From assembly GCA_018398815.1 (NCBI GenBank), contig CM031612.1, forward strand, positions 5,745,912-5,809,911: a stretch of DNA of 64,000 bases. Reading direction: 5' to 3'. Below, in pieces: positions 25,789 through 37,700 of this stretch. Below the pieces are notes generated by a model that searched no databases, was not told the DNA's origin, and worked only from the letters and a program-made list of their open reading frames with translations. The position numbers and the translations under genes are program-made. Positions within the stretch are counted from its first letter, which is position 1. Each line of letters starts with the position of its first letter. The stretch comes from Conus ventricosus. Lineage: Eukaryota; Mollusca; Gastropoda; Neogastropoda; Conidae.

Positions 25789-28700
25789 AACCTTTCACAC
25801 ATCTCTTTAAATGACATCGTCTAGAAACGTACCAGAAACTTCGTTAAAAATCTTTCTTCCGTAAAATCTTAAATCAGATGAAAAATGTTAATCTCTCTCA
25901 AAAACTCAAGGATCACATCAGGCGGGACATCCCTGAACAGGATCTTCATGGACTCCGCCGTAAAATGTTTGTGTCTCACATCGTGCAAGTCCCAACACTC
26001 TAAAAGAACATGTTTCATTGTGAGTGGCGCATGACATGGAATGCACCACGGAGCTTCTTCACTCTTTAAAAGGTAGGCATGGGTAAAATACGAATGGCCG
26101 GTGTGCAGCCGGCACAGAACCGTTTCCTCTTTACGACCTCCCGACGTGGATGGGAGGAAGTCCTTAAGGTTTGGACGGATCTGAAAGAGTTTGTTATTCG
26201 TCTGTGTGTTCCAATCCTCCTGCCAGAGGTCTCTCACATAATCATTAATTTTGGGTTTCACATCTGAGCAGGGGATATAAGTGTTGGACAGTTTCTCTCT
26301 TGTAGCGTTCTTGGCTAAACGATCAACCATTTCGTTCCCGCCGATGCCAACATGACCTGGAACCCAAGCAAGAGTAATGTAACCGTCCGCCTTCAACTTG
26401 CTAAAAAGTTCAAAAAAAGTAAAAGTTCTGGATGCTGAAGGTTGCGGCCAGCTATGGCCTCCAAAGCTGACAGCGAATCCGACAGAACCCAGAAAGTCCC
26501 TCTTCGAAGAATGTGATTGTGAGATTATCTTCAAAGCCAGTACCAGAGCAGTAAGTTCAGCAGAATAGGCAGAAGCATCTGAATGAATATGTTCCAACAG
26601 TATCTGAGAAGGAGCCCCAGGGCAGTAGGCTGCACAGGCCACTCCATCTTCAGACTTGGAACCATCAGTGAAAACTTTTTGACAGGATGGGAATTTGGAA
26701 CAGAGCTCAGCATACAAAGCCTTGTACGCCAGAGAGCTGGTAGACTCTTTGCGAAAAGCTGCAAGATCAAAACGAATCTCTGGTGTGAAAAAGGTCCACG
26801 GAGGTTGATCCGGAAACTTGGAAAAATCCGACACAACTCCTAGGTCTAGACCTGCATTCCGCACGTGAGATAAGATAAGATAATGTTGCTTATAGCCCAG
26901 CCGACCGCAAAGGGCCACATCAGGGCTGTTTCCGCACGTGAGGCTGCATACGAAGACCAAACGGCGGAATACATTTAGGGTTGTTTTCAAACTTACTTTG
27001 GAACGGAGGATCAAAGACACAGTCATAGGCAGGGTTTTCTGGTTCCGAGAACAGTCGGATATAATAATTCAACGACAGTTTCAGCCTGCGGTTGGACAAT
27101 GAGGGTTCACCCGCCTCTGCGTACAGGCTGTACACAGGGGTGGTGCGGAACGCTCCAAGACAGAGACGAAGCCCTTGATGGTGGATAGGGTCCAAGAGTT
27201 TGAGGTAAGACGATCTTGCGGAGCCGTACACAGCACAACCGTAGTCCAGTTTGGAACGGACCAGGGCTCTGTAGAGGTGCAGCAAAGTTTTCTTATCAGC
27301 GCCCCAGTCAGTGTGCGCTACGACCCGCAGAATATTCAGTGCTTTCTGGCAAGCAGTTTTGAGGTTTTTGATGTGGCTGAGAAAGTTCAGTTTCTGGTCA
27401 AAAATGATTCCCAGAAATTTGGCCTCTTTAACAGCTGGAATGGGAGATTTCCCTACTTGAAGCTCGGGATCTGGAAAAAACTGACGGAAATTATGGAAGT
27501 GAATACACTGCGTCTTTGTTGGAGAAAAGGTGAAACCGTTTTCATCTGCCCATCGATGGATTTTATCCACGCAAAGCTGGAGCCTGCGCTGGACACTCGG
27601 GTACAGGCTTCCAGTTGCGTAGACAGCGAAATCATCCACAAACAATGAGCAGTCTGAACCCTGCTGAACTGATTGAACAATGTTATTAATCTTGATGCTA
27701 AAGAGGGCAGGAGACAGTATGCTCCCCTGTGGAACACCCAACTCCTGCTCGTGGACATCAGAGAGAGTGGTGCCAACCCGGACCTGAAATTGTCGTTCTG
27801 CCAAAAAATTTTGAATAAAAAGCGGAAGATGACCTCGAAAACCCAGATCGTGGAGATCATGCAGGGTTCCCAGGTGGTGGGCATGAAGCCAAAAAAGGAC
27901 CTTTAAAGGACTTTATAAGGACCTCAAATCAGTTTAAAAGGACCTTTGCCAACATGACTTTACAGTACACCCCAAACCTTTTGACATGCAGAACAGCAGA
28001 CACTTACCTCTCATAAACAGAGGAACAGCTAATCCCATTTGAATGTTAATTAAGTCTTTGCAATTCACGTCACTGTAGGTTTCTTTGGCTGAATGTTATT
28101 GTCACAAAGTTTTATTTCACAAATATGTAGATTACTGAGTTTTCACTGTGAGTCACAAACTATTATAGACACATAATGATGAATCACTTTCATTCCTTTG
28201 TTTTTACTGTCAGACCCACTACACTACTATTACACATTCTACTGTCACGTCCACTACACTACTATTTACACATTTTTCTTCACACACATCACAGTTTCTT
28301 AAGTTCACGAAACCCCACAAAAAAGGTACCGAGCAGAATGCTTGTCCAAGTATCGCTTCTCACCCACTCGCAATAAACTTTATCAGATAACCATCTATCC
28401 TGAAAGGAACATTTCCCTGGCATTTTGAACGTTTAGCTTGCAAACAAAACTTTTTAAAAACTTTCCAAACTAGGCCTCCGTCAGAATTAGCTAGCGCAGG
28501 GAAAAAGGAGGAAGGAGGAGAAGAGACGGGAGAAGGCATCTATCTTGTACATGCTGCTCAAGAACGCAGCATATAGCTGTTCTCCAAGGCAGTTTGTTAT
28601 GTTCGCATGTTCGCAAACCGTGATGTTATGTACCTACATTTATTTGGGTAATATGTTTTCATCTTTATTGCCTCACTCTTTTAATTAATTTCTATACAGG

Positions 28701-31700
28701 GAACCTTTTAACATAGATCGTTTGACCGAAAATATTGAGTCAGCTATATGCCGCAAACATTAGCACCGCGTCTGCTCTTTGGAACCCATGACGTCAAAGC
28801 TAAGCAAAGCAGCAGGCGTGACTCATAGCCACTGCACGCGGCTTCACGTCGTCTGCCACTGAGCAGAAAGCGCACTAATGTTATAGGCCTAGTAGTACTA
28901 TCCTTGTACAGTACTGAGTTTCAGACGATATCGCATCGGCATCTTTCAACTCTTTGCAACTTGCAAAGTACGGTTTTGGTTGTCGGTGTTTCAGTTTCGT
29001 TGTCAAGTCTCTTTCTCTTGATAAAACAGGACTTAACAGTACCTTTCAAAACTTAAAAGGACCTCCTGATGAGTTAAAAGGACCACTTGCTGAATCAAAG
29101 CACTTAAAAGGCCTTTTAACCAAAATCCAATTCATAAGGACTTAAAAGGACTTGAAAGGACCCTACGAACCCTGTCATGAAGTATCCCCGACTTCCAGGT
29201 GGTATCGTAGGCCTCTCCAAGTCAAAGAAAATTGCCACTGCATGCTGTTTGTTCAGAAAGGCGTTCCGAAGTGTAGATTCCAGACGAATCAAATGGTCAA
29301 CAGTAGTCCGATGTTTGCGGAAACCACACTGTTCTTTCGCCAAAAGGCCATCGTTTCGAGTTTCCACATGAGCCTAGCATTGACCATTTTCTCCATCAAT
29401 TTACAGACACAGCTGGTCAAAGCTATGGGCGGTAGTTTGATGGATTAGAAAGATCTTTTCCAGGTTTGGGGATGGGAATAATGAGGGCTTTTCGCCAAGA
29501 GGGCGGAAAGAAACCTGTAGTCCACACATGGTTGTATACCTGTAACAGTATATTCAGACCTTCTTGCGGAAGATGTTTCAACAGTTGATAATGGATTTCA
29601 TCTATACCTGGAGAGGAATCGTTGCAGGACAGTAAGGCAGATTTCAGTTCATTTAAAGTGAAAGGAAGATTGTAGTCTTCCATGTTGTCTGACGAAAAGT
29701 TGCAGGGAGATTTTTTCTTTAAGGGTTTTATTTTTGACAAAAGTGGCTGATTTGTTAGAAGAGGAGGAATTCTTTTCTATGGTTGAAGCCAGCAGATTAG
29801 CAACTGCTTTTTTCTCTGTTATTAAAGAGTCAGCAAACTTGAGATGGTTCACAGTGGGACAGGTGTTCTTCCCTTTGATTTTTTTAATGATGTTCCACAC
29901 ATTTTTTCTTGGAAGTTTTCGACGTCAGCCTGGAGCAGAAACTTCTCCAGGACCGACGTTTACTGATTTTAAAAGTGTGTCTCGATTTAGCACAGATTTC
30001 TGATGGGCTCGAGCGTGGGACCCGAAGGTCGATGGTACACCTGACGCTGACCCGTTTCCGAACTTTGGAAATTTGTTGGCAGTCTGAGTCAAACCAGGGT
30101 GTTTTGGGCATTTGAAGTTTATCGGAAGACACTGGAATACAAGCTTTAGCACACTGATCACAGTGTTAGTCAGTGATTCTGCTGGGTCCGGACTCTGAGA
30201 AAATCAGTGTCTAGAATTCCTTAGAAATAGTGGCTGCAAATAGATCCCAGTTGCTTTCTTATAATTTAGATGTTGAGAGACAGAGACTTGTTCAGTTATT
30301 ACAGTTGTAGGAGGACAGGGAAATGGTCACTTCCGTGCAGATCGTCATGGACAGACCACTCATAGTCCAGGACCAGCGAGGGGTCACAAACCGACAAATC
30401 TAAACACGAAAGTGAACTGTGGAAGAGTGGAGTAATTGCAGATCCGTCGTTCAGACAACACAAATCCAAATCCGAAAGGACATCCTCAATTAGCAGACCT
30501 CGGATGACGTACTGACACTACCCAAAGAGGATTGTGACCGTTAAAGTCACCCAACAGCAAAAAAGGTCGAGGAAGTTCTCCTATCAGACTGACAAGGTCC
30601 TGACGACAAACCGGGACAGAAGGAGGTAGATAAAGAGAACAGATTGTCACAGTCTTGTGGAGAGTGACTCTCGCAGCTACAGCCTGAAGCGAGGTAGACA
30701 GAGCGACAGGACTATACAGCAAAGTTTGTGTAGGAGAAGGGCAACACCGCCCGACAGTCCCAACATGGATGGTTGTGCAGGTTTGAAAGAATATTAAAAG
30801 CCAAAAAGAGTAAAGGTCTTCTGGCTTTGAATTTGAGTTTCCTGAAGAGCCACGTGAAGGTTTTATAGACTGACACAGAAGCTGCAGCTCCTCAAAGTTG
30901 GAATTTAATCCACGGATTTCCAATGGAATATTGTACTATCCATGGTGCAGAGGCGAAAAGGAGAGAAATCAGGTCATCTCCTCTTCAACGTCCGCTTCTA
31001 ATGGAGCGAATTTATTAGTTAGTTTCACTGGACTGTGTTGGTCTTTGGACCTGCTGGCAGACTTGCCCGCAGGTGACAAAGGCCTGGAGTTTGGAGATGG
31101 TGGAGGTCTGGATTTGGGAGATAGTGGAGGTTTTTCCTTCATCTCCACCATCTCCACACTGGGTTGAACTCCCTTGCCCGCACGGGCACTGGACAGGAGT
31201 TCAAGGCGGAATTGCTGGTTTTTAATCTGCCCAGCAGCAGATGTTGTAGACTGCTGGGCAGTCTGAGGGGTGGCGGATTTTTTGCCTCCCAGGGGCAGTC
31301 ACTTTGGGTTGGAAGGTGGTGGACCTGCTTCCACCAGAGCTGACAATTCTACCTTGCAATGTTTTGGAAAACGTAAAGTCATCAGTCTGACAGCAGACTG
31401 ACCGAGTGGAAACTGGGGAACCGTCTTTACGGCCGAAGCATTTGAAGCTGTTGGAGTCTGACTGCCCACAACCTGCTTGCGGGCTTCAAAAAGGAGATCT
31501 TCTTTTCCGTTTTAATGCGTTGTATTGTGGATTCTTGAATCCAAAGAGGACAGTTTCTGGAAGAGGAGGGATGGTCGCCACCGCAGTTAGCACAATGTGC
31601 CGGATCTTTGCACGGCCCAACGTGGGTCGCCTTGCAGCAAACACCGCACACCTCCTGCCCAGGACAGCGGTCTCTGACATGGCCAAACCTCTGGCATCTG

Positions 31701-34700
31701 AAACACCTCACGGGGACGGCACATATAGCTGAACACGAACATCAGGTAACCGACTTTGATGACCGGAGGCAACACAGGGTTGCAGAATGTCAGAAAGAGG
31801 GTGTGGTGGCCACTCTCTCTGAACCTTTCTTTACCGACACCCTGCGCACCTCCGTCACACCCTGGGACGCCAGTTCTGTTTTGATCTCTGCTTCCGAGAC
31901 ACCTGCTAACTCTCGACAGCGAATCACACCTTTTGACGAATTCAGCTGTTTATGGGGAGTCACCCTGATCTCCCTATCCACTAGTTTTGTTGCTTTCAAC
32001 AGCTGTTCAGATTGTTTCTGTGATCGACATTGAATAAGAAACGAACCATTCCTCAACCTTTTTATGGACCTAGGTTCACCTGCTATAACCATGAAAGCCC
32101 TTTTGGATAGCAAAAGGGCTCAGAGCTGAAAGGGTCTTTCCTGCTCTGTCCCTTCCACCACGAGCCAGGAAGCCCAGAAACCTGTACTCTGTCTTACCTC
32201 ACTGTCAGAATCACTATCTGTTTGAGAAAGCCCTGAAATAGGGGATACTGCCTTCCTCTTCCGTTTGGGGGGAATATTTTTTGAAAAAGCCATATTTATT
32301 TGATTGTGATTCATCCTCCCTTACCCACCCACCTTGGAGTCCAACTAGGGGCCAGGCCAAGAAACCAATGTCTTGACCCCTTCCAGGCTTCGGGAGAGAC
32401 ATACGACAAACAGAAACCACCAACCCTACCCCCCCGATCATGCTCAACTCCCGGGAACAGAGAGCTGAGCACTGCAGGGGTTTACTTGGCCAGCAGGGGA
32501 ACTGCCTGTCTTGACCCAGCCCCAAGAAGGGGAGCCGATTTGTACACCCGGCCAAAGTGTACTCCCTGTCTAGGAGAGGTCCGAGCCAAAGTGATGTGTT
32601 GAGAGCGGCTGGCCCTCTCAATCACCAGATCTCATTCCTCTCCGACACAGGTCGCACCGCACGGCACAACGCGGCGGATCTTAAGGAGACCACAGAGAGA
32701 AAGGAGCGTGAAAAGAAGACTTGAAGGGGAGACGAAGATAGAAAAGGGCCAAATAAGGGAGGCAGAAAACAAGAAAAAGGAGAAAGGCGGGTTACTCTTA
32801 GTCAGGATCCTCACCCTTAGCCTATCTGACATGGGAAGCCCTACCAGGGGCATCAACTCCTTACCACGTTATGCTTAGGCCAGACAGCATCTTGGCTTTT
32901 CGGACCTAGAAGCAGTTTGAAAAAAAAACCAGCCTACTTCCAAGTATTGATGCCCCCGCCAGCAAAGCCTAAGGGATCACTGGGACCGCGCAAGCCCTCT
33001 GACCACGACAAGGTCGCAAACCCCGGAGGGAGGCACAAGCAAGTGCGCACCTGCACTTGTCCATCAAACAACATTTAACCAACCTGGCTGATGCAGTAGT
33101 TTAATGTAGTGATTATGGACTGCACAATTTAAGGTTAATTTAGCACCATTACAGCTCAGCTACTCCATAGAAACAGGTAACTAAACAACTCGCTCATCAA
33201 TATTCAATACTATAAGCCTGAAACTGTTCTTCAGAATCTAACCTAGATATAAAATTAAACCCCTGATTATTAAATGAATAAACAAAAAACAAAATTTTCT
33301 AATAATTATGATCGTGACTAAATCATAAAAATTATACACATAAAATATCTTAGTTTTAATCTCCTTTCTTATGAAGTAAATAAAAGTCAAGACAGTTTCC
33401 TTGTGATCAGCAGAAAACTTGCTTCAAGTGTGTTTAAAAAAAAAAAAAATGGTATAGAAAGAGACAGAGCGAGAGATAAAGATGCAAAGGTATCAAAGGA
33501 TACAAAAGTATGAATCTATAAAAAGAAAAAAAAAAATCAACATTAGTATTGTAAGAAGACCTGAAACTTTATTGTCAATGATGCATGTTTGACGTACCTT
33601 CCTGGTCTCATCGTCAGGGTACTTCCAGTACTGCAGTTTGTTGCCAGAGAGCGCACACCAGCGACGATGCCATGATCCAAAGCCACTCACGTCCTCAAAC
33701 ATTGTCTGCAAACCACCAGTCATTTCAGACACTCTGGAGCTTCACTCTGTCCCTTGGTTCATTTTCAAAAAGGGATGGCCATCAAACCATTACTCACTCT
33801 TCATTTTTTTAAATCTCATTTTGTTACTTACACATCATGTGAATGCGGTTATGTGAGGGTAAATGCCTGTAAAATAAAAATCATCCACTTTTCTTCATCG
33901 CCTTTTGATATTTAAGTGCATATGTGAACAAGTGCTATATGTGTAACTACATATTTGCAAAGTAAACATCTAATCATATAAACAAAAGTGTTGTATGCGC
34001 TTGCCTTACTCCTTGATTCTCATTCTTTTTTCCCTTTCAGTTTTTTTTAACTCTGAAAATGGGGAATAAAAAGAAGGAAAAAAAACCTTTGAGATGTTTT
34101 CTCTCATCATCACATCACTTGTCAAAGACAAAAGAAAGTGAAAAATTAAGGAACAAAAAGACAGGGGAAAAAACATACTTATTGTCTCACTTTTGAGCTT
34201 TCCCTATGTCTTCCATGTAGACTTCTTTTTTCGCTGTAAGGTAAGCTTTCTCAGGGAATAGCCAATTTGTGAGTTGATTACAATTTCATTTCTACAACAC
34301 CATTTCTGTCTCTTTTTTTTCCCTTCAATTTCTTTTTTTTTTTTTTTTGTTTCCTTGTTTTGTTTTGTTTTCTAGGTCCTTGACAGTTCATTTTTGTTGT
34401 CACCCTCGCATCCTTTTTTTCCCCCTATTCCCTCAAGGATGGCTTTGGGGGAATATTCAGATGTTTGAGTAGAGGAATAAAGGATCTTCTTCTTCTGCGT
34501 ACGCAGGCTGATACTCCTGCGGACACTCCCTATATGGACAGACAAGTATTAATCCCATCTACCTAACAAAGGGAGTGGAGTTTTGTGTGTATGACCGTTT
34601 TTTTATCCCGCCATTAAGGTAGCCATACTAAATCTTCGGGGAAAGGAATAAAGGATAAGAAGGGAGGCTAAAATCACATATGTTTTCAGATATGTACACA

Positions 34701-37700
34701 TTTAAGATAAACTGCCGATATGAAAAGTGTGTTGCTTTATTGTGTCTTTAACCTGTTATTACTCTTTTTTTCTAGCTATGTGTGTGTGAGTGTGTGTGTG
34801 TGTGTACGCGTGTGTGCATGTGTATATGTGTGTGTGTGCATAGGCATGTATGTGTATGCATGCGTGCGTGCATGCACACGTGTGTGTGTTAGCCATTTTG
34901 TTCTTGTTATGGCTTTTCCCCAGAGTGAAATTGTCGATACACCAAGCATCATACACAAATAAAACCCTGGTACTCTGTATTAAATGTTTAAATATTCAAG
35001 TCTAAATGAGGATGTCCACAGATAATAGAACATACAGATCTGCATAGTGCATCAGAGTAGGTGAATTAAACACACACACACCGAATTGGGAAAAGAAATT
35101 GGATGGAGACCCCACCTTAAAAATGCGGAGAAAAAAACCCCAGACAGAATGAAGAGGAATGAAGGAAAGAGTGGGGAAAAAAGAAGGAAAAAAAAGAAGA
35201 GGAGAGTGGGGGTGGGTTTCGTGTGTGTGACTGTCTGCAAAGCAAGCAATCAACTGCCTACAGTAAAGGTCAAATGACCAACAACTTTCCTCCATCTTCT
35301 GTTGTTACTCACACATATTTATACAAATGTCATTAAATGAATGTATCTGTGCATGTGAGTTTCCTGTATCATATACATGCGCCAAACAACTGCACATGTC
35401 TGTGCCAGCAATGCATATGAACATGAACATGCATTCAGGCACATCCCTGTATATGAAATCTGATTCTGTACATTGGTCAGTTGACTTCAGCAATGCATAT
35501 GAACATGAACATGCATTCAGGCACATCCCTGTATATGAAATCTGATTCTGTACATTGGTCAGTTGACTTCAGCAATGCATATGAATATGAACATGCATTC
35601 AGGCACATCCGTGTATATGAAATCTGATTCTGTACATTGGTCAGTTGACTTCAGCAATGCATATGAATATGAACATGCATTCAGGCACATCCCTGTATAT
35701 GAAATCTGATTCTGTACATTGGTCAGTTGACTTCAGCAATGCATATGAATATGAACATGCATTCAGGCACATCCCTGTATATGAAATCTGATTCTGTACA
35801 TTGGTCAGTTGACTTCAGCAATGCATATGAATATGAACATGCATTCAGGCACATCCGTGTATATGAAATCTGATTCTGTACATTGGTGAGTTGACTTCAG
35901 CACGGGGGCCGGAATAGCTCAGTTGGTAGAGCGTCGGACTCGTGATCCTGGGGTTGCGGGTTCAAATTTCGGTACAGGGGGATTTTTCCCTCCGAGTTAA
36001 CATTGGTTCTGACTCCATTCCCCATACAGTCCTTCGAATGAGACTATAAACCGAGGTTCTGTGTGTGACCGCACGCACATCTTGCACACACGTAAAATCC
36101 CATCGCCAACTTTCGGAAGAGAAGGCCAATTTGGCCGTTGGTATGGATGACATGTTACACATAGCATGCACTTTCCCCGAAGATGGAGTATGGCTGCCTT
36201 AATGGCGGGATAAAAAACGGTCATTCACACAGAACTCTACTGCCTGTCTATACAGGCAGGAGTATCAGCCTGCGTACGCAGAAAGAAAGAAAGAAAAAGA
36301 AAGACTTCAGCATGCTGACAGCCCTGATATGGCCCTTTGTGGTCGGCTGGGCTATAACCAACATCACCTTACCTTACCTTGCCAACCTGTCAAAGAGTAT
36401 GACATAACCCAGTCACTGGATCCGGGTATGACATAAAATACTAACAGGTCATAATAAGCCCGCTACTCTAAGAATATAAGATATCAGTTAAGCAGCCGTG
36501 AGACTGCATTTGAAGGTTGATTTCAGGATAAAAGCACGAAAGATAGAGTGGTGTCTGTGTATTTAAATCCACTGGTGTAGAAGAGAGTGATACAGTACTT
36601 CAGGTGGTGGACTGAAGAACTGCAAATGTGAGTTTGAGAGTGAATTAATATGAGACAGTGCACACAGGCAACTGAACGTTTCTTTTTTGCACACACAAAC
36701 ATCAAAGATCATGCCTTTACATTTAAGAAAAAAAAAAAATCACTTACCAAGAAACCTCTTTCTTCCACGTTTGCTTCCATGAGGCATTTGAGGTTCAGGT
36801 AGATCATGCCATGTAGAGGAGAAAGGTGAGACAACTGCAATGTAGTGTGATAATGGTTTCAATGCCCACAAAGTCAGTGAACATCAACATAAAATTGAGA
36901 TTCTGGTAAAGAAGGGAAAGATGAGACAACTGCAATATACTGTGACAATATTCACAAATTCAGTGAACATCAACATCATCATTATGCCATGTGAAAACCA
37001 AAAAAAAAAAAAGAATTACAGTGGCCTCATTAATACACAAACAAGACTGAACACACAATTGCGATAGTTTTGTTTCATTCATCAACCCCACCATCTGAAA
37101 GTGATACATGCAATGCTTTTATACCAATGTCCTCCTTACCTAGGTGGCTCAGGCTTTCCAGAACCTGCTGCACACATCACGCATGCCCAAAGTCACAGCC
37201 ACATGTCATGCATGCCCAAAGTCACAGCCACACATCAGGCATGCCCAAAGTCACAGCCACACATCAGGCATGCCCAAAGTCACAGCCACACATCACGCAT
37301 GCCCAAAGTCACAGCCACACATCACGCATGCCCAAAGTCACAGCCACACATCATGCATGCCCAAAGTCACAGCCACACATCACGCATGCCCAAAGTCACA
37401 GTCACACATCACGCATGCCCAAAGTCACAACCACACATCACGCATGCCCAAAGTCACAGCCACGCATCATGCATGCCCAAAGTCACACATCACGCATGCC
37501 CAAAGTCACAGCCAACTGTGGTGACAGCTTCCAGTGAACTTTCAAGTGTACAGGTGTAACATTACCCTGGGTGAACTCTGTTGTCTGCCTACGTTCTGTC
37601 TCCACTCTTCATTCTGACCTGCCACTAGCATTACACGACAGCAGGGTAACTCAGTCAAACAGGAAAGCACCCAAAGCAAAACAAACAAAAAACAAGATGC

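Larger units (their letters stand above)
25869..30943 (-). pseudogene. LINE ORF2: endonuclease, RT, RNase H (broken)
   Basis: From the 5' end: start near 30943, endonuclease ([37 protein letters not shown]), then RT motifs ([58 protein letters not shown]). The 27862-29174 insertion follows, then [15 protein letters not shown] and [11 protein letters not shown], the catalytic box with FVDD instead of YADD. The RT ends at HVR; a 60-bp insertion with its 13-bp duplication shifts the frame into the RNase H part ([42 protein letters not shown]). A C-terminal cysteine/histidine patch (C..CH...MKHVLLEC) ends it. Parts of the endonuclease also look deleted. Confidence 0.92.
25645..33030 (-). mobile_element. 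Full-length RNase H-bearing LINE, interrupted
   Basis: The 13-bp sequence AGGCACAAGCAAG flanks the element at 25632-25644 and 33031-33043, so both ends are defined. On the minus strand the order is 5' UTR (33030 to about 32315), ORF1 with zinc knuckles, ORF2 with endonuclease, reverse transcriptase and RNase H, then a 3' UTR with a T-run of about 48 nt (25739-25786) and the terminal block CAGCCCTGATGTGGCCCTTT...CAACATTATCTTATC. RNase H plus this ORF1 type suggests the I/Nimb/jockey-related groups; I cannot name the clade. A 1.3-kb hAT-like element and a 60-bp insertion split ORF2. It sits in the anillin intron between 25134 and 33598, in the gene's orientation. Confidence 0.93.

Noticed and set aside
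30898..32602. Plus-strand frames of 89-141 codons
   Set aside because: They are antisense shadows of LINE ORF1 and its 5' UTR on the minus strand.
37137..37170. Possible 28-nt minus-strand mini-exon (TGTGCAG acceptor, CTAG|GTAAGG donor, coding QVLESLSHL)
   Set aside because: The flanking anillin exons already join in phase 0 with the expected protein length; a 28-nt insertion would break the frame.
37070..37559. Three overlapping plus-strand frames of 126-155 codons ([14 protein letters not shown] repeat)
   Set aside because: All three frames are open only because the 29-bp unit lacks stops; it lies antisense in an anillin intron.
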